A program made the translations under genes and the position numbers. Under the pieces are notes generated by a model, which saw only the letters and a program-made list of their open reading frames with translations, was not told the DNA's origin and ran no database searches. This document shows, in pieces, positions 22,577 through 33,603 of a stretch of 64,000 bases of DNA. The stretch's first letter is position 1. Every line of letters starts with the position of its first letter. Source of the stretch: Ulva prolifera (Eukaryota > Chlorophyta > Ulvophyceae > Ulvales > Ulvaceae). The stretch lies in assembly GCA_023078555.1 (NCBI GenBank), contig CM041198.1, positions 8,169,836 through 8,233,835 on the forward strand, read 5' to 3'.

Positions 22577-23232
22577 ACGTGTGGCATCGCTCAACGGGAT
22601 GACTTGATAGCGCAGAGAGCTTTTACTGTAACTATCAACCTGCCGGCAGTACAATGTGTATGGTTTGTATGGATACGTGGACGCTGTTGCCATGATCTGG
22701 TGCTGATATTTGGCTGGAGCATACGCCAAGGTGCCAAGTATCACGCACTGAACGACGTTGCATGTTAGCGTGTTGACCGAGCCGATCACGGCCATGCAGA
22801 TGTCCGCAGCATGGGGCGTCAGCTTGCCCCAGCGCGTTCTCCATGTAGCTGGATATTGTGGCTACCCTCGCTTCGAAAAAAGCCTGCTCGGTGATCGCAA
22901 ACTGTTGGCCGGTGGCGGTAAAGGGTCAAAAGTGTATGGTCAATGCGACTCGGAACACGTGCTGCCGTACGGCAATGCATGCGGTTTCGCATGAATCAAA
23001 CAATCGTCGCGAAGCCCATGGCGCCGCTGGTTGCACCATGCATCACGGAGCTGCATCATAATGCCCTGAATGATATTTACTTGCCTAATTCACTGACTGG
23101 AAGGTGACTTGTGGATCCTTGGTGCCGTCAGTTCTCTTCTGTCGCGAGTTTTGTCTGGTGCATGCGTCGCTGCTCAAATCGTCGTTTAGAACAGCCTCTT
23201 CTGTCTTCTCAATTGTCAACGTCTCTCTAGCG
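22577..23232. other. intergenic region
   Basis: Between RPE and the small membrane protein, both on the plus strand. It contains the RPE 3' end and probably the promoter of the next gene. The frame of that next gene is open upstream to about 23104, so a longer start is possible. Confidence 0.5.
22627..22631 (+). terminator. candidate poly(A) signal TGTAA of RPE
   Basis: TGTAA, the polyadenylation signal of chlorophyte algae, lies about 50 nt after the RPE stop codon. It is the only gene here where I see it so well placed; a 5-mer can occur by chance. Confidence 0.35.
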
Positions 23233-23654
23233 ATGATGAAGTGCACTACGAAGACTCTATCGTTGCAATCTGCGAAGGTGAAGCCAGTGGTCAGCTGCAG
23301 GCCATTCCTCCGGCGGAGACGCTTGTCCAGATGCCCAGGATTGGCAGCCAAAGCCCAGGCTGACGAAGATATAGAAGAGGTGCCTGCTGATATCTGGGAC
23401 TCCCCAGCCATCGGAATCGCAGTGCAGGTATGTTGAGCGCAACCGCACACCATCCGATTACAAAAGCGTCCACATTACGCCTGGCCCGGTCATATGAAGC
23501 AATGATAAGCCCGGTATATCTGCAGATTGGCTTTGCTGCAATAATTCTGGCCGCAATCGCTGCTGTCCTCGCACTTGGGAAGCCTGTGGTCGACTACACC
23601 TTCTCGGTCTTTCCCACCGGTGCCGCTTCCCAGGAGGGCCTGTACAGCCCATGA
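23233..23654 (+). CDS. small single-span membrane protein, probably plastid-targeted
   Basis: Two exons, 23233-23427 and 23526-23654, joined in phase 0 over a 98-nt GTATGT...CTGCAG intron, give 107 residues. The first 40 residues are rich in Lys/Arg/Ser/Thr/Cys without acids (MMKCTTKTLSLQSAKVKP), like a transit peptide. An acidic segment (DEDIEEVPADIWDSP) follows, then one hydrophobic helix (IGFAAIILAAIAAVLALG) and a short tail FSVFPTGAASQEGLYSP. The start is the first of two ATGs at 23233/23236; an in-frame ATG at 23104 exists. This layout suits a thylakoid or envelope protein, but I do not recognise the family. Confidence 0.55.
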
Positions 23655-24915
23655 ATGAAGCGTATGAGCCTGAACATCAGATCAAGTGCTTTGCCTCCGT
23701 CCTGGTCGCATGTTCGGACGATTCCCGCTCAATGACGGGAGGCCAGAGCTGGAATGTCACCAGCACTGCTGCTGATGTCGTATATTCAAGCCTGGGACTA
23801 CGCGGGAGGACTCTTTCGATCATCATTGAGGATGGGTGTCCGCCATGAGCTCCCTGCGGCTGCGATCTAAGTTCAGTTTTGAGAACATTGGCTAGGAGGT
23901 GGGCCATGCGCAGAGAGGCACAAGCTTCCGAAAGCTCCAATGACCAGCAAGTCCAGTCCATTGTTCATCGATACCTGCGTTGCGACGGTTCTGTACAGGT
24001 AGTGCCCATGGGTTGAGTGTATCTACACAACTGGCAGCTGTGCAACGTTGCTGTCCATTTCCTGCTATGTAACCCAGTTAATGTCATGACAATGTAAAAC
24101 ACCGTGTTCATGTTTCAATCGCTGATAATCTAGGAAGCTATGTCTTGAGACAGGCTGGTTGCCTAATAGCCATCTCAAGGTCTCGGCTGCTGTTCTCTCG
24201 TTACAATAATTGCAGCCCTGTCTTCGGTCATCTGCGCTGCCGTGCTCATGGTCGACGTAAACTTTGCTACAAAAGCCGAAAAACATTCTCTTGTGTGAAA
24301 ATAAATCCTATACTTTTAAAGCCATACATACCCTCCTTTGGCAAGGTTTGCGAGGGCATGAACCTCACGCACGGCACACCACGCCACAGCAGCGCATGCG
24401 GCGCAGTTCCGTCACATCCAGTCTATGCGGCATTCAGATGATAACAAGAGAGTAACCCATATTGAGTTGTGCTACTTGCAGCAGCTATGTAATGGTGCCT
24501 AGACGAATGTCCTTTGTGTTTATGATGCAATCCAGATCACATAGCGAACGGGAAACTTTAGACGTGTGCATTGTTTGGAAATTATCAAGCCATTTGCTTC
24601 GGCGTCGCTATTAGCGCGTACAGCTTGGTGTGCATGGCTGTTGATCGAGTGCACAGCTTGTAAGCTTCAAGTCCAGTACGTAGCGTGTCTGGCTTGACTT
24701 GAACGAAGAACAGCTTGACGCTGAAAGAGCAAGAGGTGCTGTACGGATCATCAGTGGTGCTGGAATTGCCTGTGCGTCAGTACAACGATGTCAGAATTGA
24801 TCATGCCGGTCAATGTGCACGCCATCCCCATGAACGTCACGTCCGAGCCAAACGGCCGCTGTCACGACACTCATGCACCGAAGTTTATTCAAAGCGCTGC
24901 TTGCAGGGTGCTGGC
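23655..24915. other. intergenic region, AT-richer
   Basis: No frame with family resemblance. It holds the 3' end of the small membrane protein gene and the presumed promoter and 5' UTR of the RS-domain gene. A possible acceptor (TTGCAG at 24901-24906) just before the chosen start suggests an upstream untranslated exon. Confidence 0.5.
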
Positions 24916-27900
24916 ATGCATCCCGGGGAAGCGTTGCCTGGTCCGCCACCAAGAGCGCCCGGCCCAGGTCAACACCACGACTCGCGTGGTTTCCATGCCG
25001 CTGACCAGGGCCGTGCATTTTACGGACGGGATGCAGATTCAGGTCAAAGAATGCTTCCTCCGCCTCCTGACGTCGGCGGGGCTGCACACTTTGCAGGACG
25101 GCACCACCACCAACCTCCTCGACCTCCGCCCAGACCACCTGGGGCTCATCCCCCGCCTTCTGACCTGGTGCGCCACGCATCCGTAATTCAGAGATTTCGA
25201 CATCAGACGTCTGAGACTGTCGTGATTCGTGAACGAAAGGGCTTGCGAACTACTGTATGGAAATGGGGTTGATACTGCAATGCTGCGCCGAGGCAAACAC
25301 CTCATCTGAGTCAACGCTACGACAGATGTTTCAGTCTCCACATGCGCAGCAGGGCATCGTGGCTGCTTCGAGCATCCATATGTATCCAGTCTCCTGCTGC
25401 CACCGCTGCAAGCCTGCTGCTGCCTGCCATGCTTGTGTTGGCCACCACTGCGTGTGGTTAGCTTCCCAAAATCAGCGCTCTGCCATGCAATCCCTCGTCC
25501 TTGTCAGTGTTGGCATCACATGCAGGGCTACGGCCGTCCCCGGCCTCCACGCCCGGCACCCCCGCCTTCGGGGCCCTGGGGCCCTCATGGCGGGCCACCC
25601 CAGCAGCGCGGCCCCCCTCAGTACCCTCCAACCCACCAACCCCCCTCGTACCATCAAGGGCCGTCATATCAAGGCCAGTGGCAGCCGCCTCCTAGCTCAC
25701 AGTATCCAGATTCAAGATACCATCCCCACGGGCCGCCACGGCCGCAGCATCCTCCTGCAGCTGCAGGCCCCCCCACGCACCAGCAGGCCCAGCACCACCA
25801 CCAGTACCACCCCGACCCGCAGCAGCCTTACAATCCGTATCCCCAAACATCTCCGGCAGCCGCCAGCGCACCGAGCTACCACGGTGATGCGGCTGCACAA
25901 GCTGCACAGCATGCATACCAGGCGCAGCACGCACAGCAGCAGTCACAGCAGGCCCAGTACGCCCAGTATGCCGCTTCGCAGCATGCGTATGTGCCACACA
26001 TGCATGCGAGTCAGGCGCAGGACAATGGGGCCCATTATCAGCAGCAGGCTGCAGCGGCGGCAGCGGCGGGCCAAGCCACGCAGCCCGGCCACTCCCAAGT
26101 TGCCGGGGCTTATGACACTGCAGCTCATGGTACTGGTGTGCTCCCATACTGTCTCACAGCTGTTGCACATGCCAGGCGGTCACTTCGGTGTGCCATGTAC
26201 ATCGGCGATATCTGCTTGGGCGGTTTCTTTGTGTTCCTTGTCTCTGAGCTTACGCGTAGCCCATGTGCCACCTACACACGGTACAACGCCACCAGTTGCA
26301 CGGTCTCCACCACGATCACATCAGTTGTATGGCATGGTGGGCTCAGCGACAACAAGCAGCCGCCCCGCAGGCAGCAGCCTCGATGCATTGCACTGCCTGA
26401 ACACAGGCAAGACCATCGCGCCACGACATGCGCGATGATCTGGCCCCATGCATCAGCGCAGTGGCCTGCTCTACACGGCCCCCACAACCATGGTGCAGTG
26501 TGGCCGTCTGGTTCTGCTGCGAAGATGTCAATTGAGCTGAGCGCACGCATGCAGACCAGCACGCCACGGCCGCAGCTCAAGCGTACCCTTCGCAAGCACA
26601 GGCGTACGACCAGTATGGCCAGTACCAGCAGTATCAGCAGGCTGCCGCGCAGCAGCAAGCAGCGATGCAGCACGCCGCGCACGCTGGGTACCCTGCCACC
26701 GACCCAGCAGTGGCGTATGCTCAGGCCGCGGCTGTGCACACCGCCGCACAGCCGGACGCGGCCGCGCGATACGCCGCCGCAACAGCTGCAGCCGCAGCCG
26801 CAGCAGAGCAACCCGTGGCTACAGCTGCCGCGCCGCCCGCCCCAGCCGCTCCAGCGCCGCCCGCTGCGCCGGAGCCGCCCGACGCAGCTGCCGCTGCCGC
26901 GGCTGCTGCCGCGGCCGCGGCCGCGGCCGTGGCCGCCGCCGGGTCCACCACGAAGCGGAAGGGCACGATTCCGGCGTGGATGCGCGAGGAGCTCATGAAG
27001 CGGCAGGCAGAGCGCGCCCAAGTCGAGGCGGCGGAGGCCCCCGCTGCCGCGCCAGCAGAGGCCGCGGCCGCCGCGCGGCTGGCCGACGGCGGTGATGCGC
27101 ACGTGCATTCTCCACGACCCAGCAGCAAATCCAGGTGCGCGCCAGGGCGACCACCCATGCGTCTAGCCCAGGCGTTACCAGCACGCACTTACTTTTGCTA
27201 GTCATGCATGCTCCATGGCTGCGGCGTGTGTGTACGGCACATGTGCTTCAGTGGCGTGCAGCGCAGGTGGGCCAGAGATGACGGCGAGGCAGGGGAGGAC
27301 GAGGCGGGCGCGGGTGATGGTGGCTTGGGGGGCCTCTCCAAGGCCGCGACTGCGGAGGTGCTGCGAGAGAGCTTGACTGGCGTCTTCCGGAGAGTAACGG
27401 ACAGCCTGTTTGTCAGTATTGCCACGTGCGCTTCCCCTCACCGCTGGCCACGGCGCCCGCAGGCCGCGGCCGTGTCAGCATGCGGTCCACCCCACATGCA
27501 TATGCTGCATCTATGCCATTGTGCGACTTGTTGCTCACGTACGGTGAGCGGTGAGCAGACACACGTTCTGACACACATGCATCAGTTCCCAGATTAGGAC
27601 CTGATTGACTGTATGCATGCATGCATGTAGTTACAACGAAGAAGAAAAGAAAAAAAACAAAGAGGTACCGGGCCGTTCCTAGGAATTCATCCGCAGATCC
27701 ACTCACGCATTCATGGCACTAGGCCGTGTACGAGCACGTACCACAGCCCTGCCGGTGATGCCAGCCACAGATTGAAGCCCCGCACGGAGCACGAGAGCAT
27801 TCCCCTTGCACAACGCCACACTCAACCACACTCAACTGGCGCAGAGCATCACAAACAAAGCACGCATGCATGCATGCATGTATGCATATAGCCAAGCATG

Positions 27901-30097
27901 TAGCACATACCAGTGCTGTTGCTAGATGTGGGCCAGATCAGCTGAGTCAAGGCGCCCAAGGGGGCACAGGGCTGCACCCCCATCCAGATTTGAGACATGC
28001 TTAGTGTATCTGCGACCAAGTTCCCTATCGTACAAGTCTGCGGGAAGTCAACTCCCTCAGGATATGATGTTGTTTTCTGGTGGTGTTGCGCTCATGCATA
28101 TGCATGCCAGAGGTGTTTGAACTGAAGCAGTTGCAAAGGAGTTGTTTTACTCACTGTCTCGAGCTAAATGTGTGTACCACAATGCTGTGTCCTTGGGTCG
28201 GACGGACGTGTGGACATGTGGACACGTGTGGGCGTGCCACCCATGCCACGATCTGACAAGCTTGCTGATGTTGTGCAGCATGGCATAGGGCCCTGTGATG
28301 TATGTGTAAGCTGTGTGACAATGTTGTTTTCATCGTTGCAAGGGTTGCAATCTGGCTCTGCTCCGAGCGATGCCCTATTGTTGCCTCGGTCTCAGCTTTG
28401 GCCTCGGCCTGCTCTTGTTGCGATCATTCAAGGTTCAACCTGCCCACAGACCCACACAGCATTTGTCAGGGGTTGGGGCTCACACTTCTCAGCCTTCTGG
28501 ACTCAGCTGTGGCTGGTCCGTACCCATGCTACATGCCACAATGCACGTACCCGCTCGCTGAGGCGCGCAGCATTCTGGCAGTCCAAGCGGCTGTGCCGTG
28601 CATGCACTGCAAGCAGCATACTGCAGCATGGCGGCAACAGCAATGCCGGGGGTGCAGGGAGGTGCTGCAGGAGGCGCGCGCTGCGGCCGCGGCAGCCACA
28701 GACAAGGAGGCCGCCCCGGGCAGCCACGCGGGTGGCAGTGACGGCGGCAGCGACGGGGCTGATGGGGGCAACGGCGCCGTCACACCCACCGGCGCCGCCG
28801 GCGCCCTCGGGATCCTGGACTACGGCAGGCGGTCGCCTCCACAGCATGCACAGCACGCGGAGCCGACCACGCCTGCCTCCCCCAGCGTGGCTCCCGCATC
28901 TGCTGGCGAGGGGGCAGGGTTGAGTGACGCTGGTTTGCATGGTGGCAATGAAAGCGCGCGTGTCCATGTGCATGAATGTCAGCCTGACTCAGGTATGCTC
29001 GCGTGTGCACTGCCGCCTATGCCTCAGCCACAGCATTGGCGCTGCCCGGCAGCATCCGCTCAGCCGTCCTTCGTGTGGCACACAGCCGGGCTGATGCCGG
29101 CCTGCAGCCGGTGCCTTCAGCAGACTGTGCCGCACCGCGCCCAACTGCGCATGCACGACAGCTCGAGTGTTTGTGTCGCTGGTGGACACATCATCCTGGC
29201 TGTCTCAAACGGATGTGTTGCGGATGTCGGCTCGGTCATATCCGTCAGTGGCGGTGCAACATGTGTGCAGGTGAGCCCGGTGGCAGCAAGCGGCGAAAGG
29301 GTGAGGCCACAGCGCCTGAGACTGATGTCACGAACGGCGCACGTCGCGACGCTGCAACCGCCGTTGGCCTTCTGAGTAGCGCCGCGGCGGCAGCGGCTGC
29401 CTCCAGTGCGGCCGGCGAGCATGCTGCCCAGCCAAGCAGCGGCGCCCCCGCAGTGGACGCGGACGCAGGCGCCCCCGATGCATGCACAGTGGAGGGTGTC
29501 GCGGCTGATGAGGAGATGAAGGATGCCGATGCCATGTCAGAGCAGGAGCGACGTGTCGACTCTGGCAGTGGCGCTGCAGCTGGGGGGAGCCCGGGCTCCG
29601 CCGAGATGGTGAACGGCGACAAGCTGAGCCCGGGGTGCGACCTCCCGCCGCCGCCGGATGGTGACCGTGAGCGGCGGAGCAGCCGCAGCCGGGAGCGGGG
29701 GGCGCGGCGCGAAAGCCGCCGCGGCAGCCGCCGCAGCCCCGACGCGGCGCACCGCCGCAGGGTGCGGGAGCGGAGCCCCGATGGGCGGCGGGGGGACGAG
29801 GAGGGGGGGCGCCGTGGCCACGACGAGCGGCGAGGGGGGCGGACCCGCAGCCGCAGCCCAGGGCGGCGGGACCGGCGAAGTGGCCGCGGCCGTGACGAGA
29901 CCGCGCCTGGCGGCCGGTACGAGCGGCCGAGGCGGCGCAGCGGGAGCCGGGACGCGGGGCGCCGCGGCGAAGGCCGCAGCCGGCGCCCGGCCCGTCCCAG
30001 CGGGAGCCCGGACCGCGACCGGGGCCGCGGCGGAGGCCTCCGGAGGCGCAGCCGCAGCCCTGCACGGCCCAGTCGGTATGATCGGTCACAGAGGTAG
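24916..30097 (+). CDS. RS-domain protein with P/Q-rich N-terminus, PNISR-like splicing-associated factor
   Basis: Probably a nuclear pre-mRNA processing protein. Exons 24916-25167, 25526-26129, 26555-27134, 27267-27411, 28671-28992 and 29271-30097 fit in phase and give about 909 residues. Residues 1-285 are Pro/His/Gly/Gln-rich (RPPRPAPPPSGPWGPHGG); 286-415 are Gln/Tyr/Ala-rich with a 20-residue alanine run. Then comes KRKGTIPAWMREELMKRQ near 419-436, matching the I-P-x-W-[IM]-R-E-x-L element of PNISR/SRrp130 and relatives, followed by SKAATAEVLRESLTGVFRRVTDSLF. The last about 190 residues are an RS/RG-rich domain (SRSRERGARRESRRGSRRS) ending PSRYDRSQR. The start was taken as the first ATG in the first exon and could be further upstream. 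The PNISR link rests on the short motif plus overall layout. Confidence 0.7.
27613..27866 (-). mobile_element. LINE 3' end fossil in intron of the RS-domain gene
   Basis: About 250 bp matching the end of the element at 2371-2580: UTR with a modified GTTACA...GGCCGTTCC, the stop context GCATTCATGGCACTAGGCC, and the cysteine-rich codons. It is flanked on both sides by (CATG)n/(TGCA)n simple sequence. It lies antisense to the host gene inside its largest intron (27412-28670). Its reading frame is not intact. Confidence 0.65.
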
Positions 30098-33000
30098 TGG
30101 TGAGATGGGGCCAACCGTCGTGTACAGGTGGTTGTTGAGGGCGTGTGTCATCCTGTGTCAGTGAGCTGCAGCGGTGACTGAGCCTTGGCGCCGCGGGCCA
30201 CGGCGTCGCGCTGGAGCAGATGTGCATGACACATGTAGACAGTATGCTGCAGACTGGGTGTCTGGTGGTATTTATCGCGCGTCTTGCTGGCTGGGCGGGA
30301 GGGATCGTAAGCCGCGATGTTGTACGGTCCGAAATGATTGCCATGAGCGTGAGCTGGTATCCTGACGCTACGTATATAGGCGTTGACACCATGCATATGT
30401 GCAAGGTTGCATGCAATTGACACCAAGCCGAAGGTGCCGTCGAGCAACGACAGCAGGCTGTATTGCTTCCATCCGAACTGTTGCGGAGCATGACTCGCCG
30501 GTATGCTGGATCTGTAAGGAAATGCGATTGACTCTGTTGTCGTTTGAAGTGTTTCTTCTGCGGATCGACTGTGCATGTATGTGTGCGTGGCTCCGTGTGT
30601 GTAGAAGAGGTTGTGGTGGCACGCTGACATGTCCACATGCGTCACAATACGCGACATGTCGACCCAGCAACTGGGGACTGTTGGCTCCACCGGAGAGTTG
30701 CTATCATCTGTCAGGCGCTGTCATGACATAGAAGCACAGATATACCACTTCTTTCGTCTTATATTGCTTCATCTGGATGCCCAGTCCTTATATCCGATCT
30801 GTGATCACACGAACATCAACAGGTCCTGGCGACGGGACGCCCAGAGATTGTGCTGATTCGATCAGCACATTTATATTCTACCTCCACTTCAGCAGTCGAC
30901 AAGAGACTGCTTGAGCATCTCGGAGAATTCAGTCGCGAACAGTGCGGGTGCGCTCCATCGCTTGCCGCATGCGTACAATACAAAGGCAGCAGTATCTGAA
31001 CAAGACAGTATATACATGATTTATTTGTCCATCTGCTTTTTCCATGTTCTCCATTCAAAGGGTATCCTCGACGGCAGCATGATCAGCGTGGCCTGCGGCA
31101 CTGCGAGGTAGCTTTTCTGGCACAGCAGCAAACCCGCACCTGCATGTCAGCATACCAATGTTCTGGGCATGAGATTCTATTTGAAATGGCTGCATTGGAT
31201 TGGACGGGGCTATGGCATTGGGAGCGCAGCGGCGCTGCGTGGTGCTTGCCGCACAGGGAAGTTGAAGCCCCTTTCCGCAAAAGCTGGTAGCTGACAATGC
31301 CAGCTCGGGGATTCCCCATTGATTCTCCGCCAGTAGCAGCTGTTATAGCCTCGTGGTGATTTCATATTCATTCTCAGCGACAGTGCCAGCAGCGAAAACT
31401 CGTTTGGTGTGTCGTTTCCGCCAAGGTGCAGCCTGCATCAAATCCGTGTCGATGACCTTGGGCACGCATGCACAACAAGTACGCAAGTTGCGAAAGCAAC
31501 GCATGAAGCAGTGTACGCCAACTGCAGTGCCGTCTAGACAGCTTGTGCTGCGTAGAGCCCTCGCGAGGCCTCAGTCTCGTTGGGGCCTCGGTCCATTAAT
31601 AGCGCGTGCCATAGGTACTCCGATGCTCTGATCTGGCTGCTCCTTGGATCCAGCTAGGCTGAATAATGGCGTCCAGTATATATGCGCCGTATTTGATTTT
31701 GATTGGGGGCACCTTGGCAATTGTTGTTGCGAATGGCGATGCGCTGGCCATCATCAATCTTGCGCACTTTCAGCTGTGAACTTGCGTTCCGCCCTGAGTT
31801 GAGAGCACCCAGCAGTGCAGGCTGCATTTTGGCACTAAAATGGACCGAATTGAGTTAAGTATATTGTTGCTTTCGCGAATATGTCCTTCCAGTCTACCAG
31901 CCCGCATTATTTCCAGCGTCGCGATTAGTATTATCGCAATCAGCGCGATAGATGTACATTTTCCTGCGATGGCTTGCACAGAACGACATGAAACTTGTAT
32001 TGCGTCCTTACACTTGCGGCATCGGGGGAAAGGGGTTTCCAGATTGTCCAGGCTTGTTCAGTGCTCGCCGTCAACGATCCCGATGGCCTTGGCCGCTGCA
32101 TGCCGCGACAACTTGCCTTCAGATGTCACACACTGACACAGTCTTCGCGTTCATCATTCTGCGATTGTGCTGTCATTGCAATCCACAACATATAACACCT
32201 GTGAATCCACCAGTTGGGGGGCGCTGTAAGCGTCATGAATTGACGTGTCGGGAATCTCGACCGTGCGCATGCAGCGGTGCATGTCCTTAGGTCAGCCTAC
32301 ACTGTTGCCTTGCATGCGCAACATCCCCGTCATGATGGAAGTGGTGTTTACAGTGCCTGCTTTTCTACAACTTCGCATCCGATATTACCTCATCCGCCAT
32401 ACTGGCTGTGTTCCGGCCGGCGATTACATTGCTTTGTTGAGGAGCACTCGTTGCAGCTAGATTCACGCCACTGGCTCTTGATTATCGTATAGATGCTGTG
32501 ATATATCTCTTGCTGGTGCGTCCACGCTTGTTTCAGTCGGATATGCCAAGCTGCACATCGCGTCGCAGCTTCCGGGTCCATACCCATGCCAGTGTAGGGC
32601 GAGATGTCTAGCTGAAAATTACTCAGGTTTCTGACCGTTGTTTGTTGTGATTTTCAAGCCAGTTGCTGGTTTCTAGCTCGTGTCACGCCCTGCGCCCCTG
32701 CCTGCGTCCCTTCTCCCAGTTGAGGCAGGACCCGGTCGAGGCGCTATGCTGTACATGCGTTGCAACGCCGATAACGATTCTAAATATTTCTGGAAAGCTA
32801 TGTTTCGCGTATTAGCAGATGCTGTTTTCGGGAGCCAGCTCACAAAGCTTGCTCAATGCTGCTCTGCACATGCGTCACCAACGGGGCTTCTGATGGTGCG
32901 GCAGTGAATGTGACATTCGACTGCTACTTGCGAAGGCCTCGCAATACGTACTCCTGACTCCCTGCAACTGGTTCCTTCAAATTTCTCAATTGCTTGGGTG

Positions 33001-33603
33001 TTTCCTTTGTCCGAGACGACCGCGAGCCCCCCTCAGCTGTCAATTGTCTCAAGTGATCTCGTGGCTACAGCCATCGATCAAGGGGGAATGTTGGTCACCA
33101 CAGCGCTGCAAAGTCGCGTTCTGGTACCAGGCTTGTGAAGATCTGTGTGCAAGGTTGCGAAAGAGTGGTGCACAGTACACGGCGTGATGGGCACTTGGCT
33201 TCTGCAATGTCCCTGAATCATAATCTATGGCAACTATATAATCAGTTATATCCTGTCAGAGGGCCAGGCGTCCACGTATCGCCTGCAATGGTCGAGTGCG
33301 GAGTCCGACGCTTCCAGGCAGGATCCAACGTCATCGCCACGCCGCCCGCGAGCGCCATGTCAACTAGGTTGCGGAACATGGTCGCATGTGCTTCGAGATC
33401 ACCAACAGCCTTGTTGCCGCTGCATGACATTCCCCGCAGATGCGCCGATTTGTCATGAGGAGTCAACTCTGCATGCATTCCAGCGGTCATCTAAATAATT
33501 GCGGCGTTCCAACGCATTGTCTGCTGCAGGCTCCATCGCTGCTCAGGTTCAGGAGCGAGGTATATCCCACGGCAAGCTGTCTCCTTCACTCGAGCCCCTG
33601 GAC
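30098..33603. other. 3.5-kb gene-free stretch, lower GC
   Basis: No recognised gene. A minus-strand frame at 33242-33490 (HLRGMSCSGNKAVGDLEAHA) has a protein-like composition and could be a lone exon, but I see no partner exon or family. The right end probably has the promoter of the next gene; a TGCTGCAG acceptor-like site near 33531 leaves room for an upstream exon. Confidence 0.5.

Noticed and set aside
24788-25186. 132-codon frame with a plausible start
   Set aside because: Overlaps the first coding exon of the RS-domain gene in another frame; that exon splices in phase to the next, this one does not.
25257-26438. 393-codon frame overlapping the RS-domain gene
   Set aside because: Shifted frame of a Pro/Gln-rich exon; it shows no conserved motif and crosses splice sites that fit the other frame.
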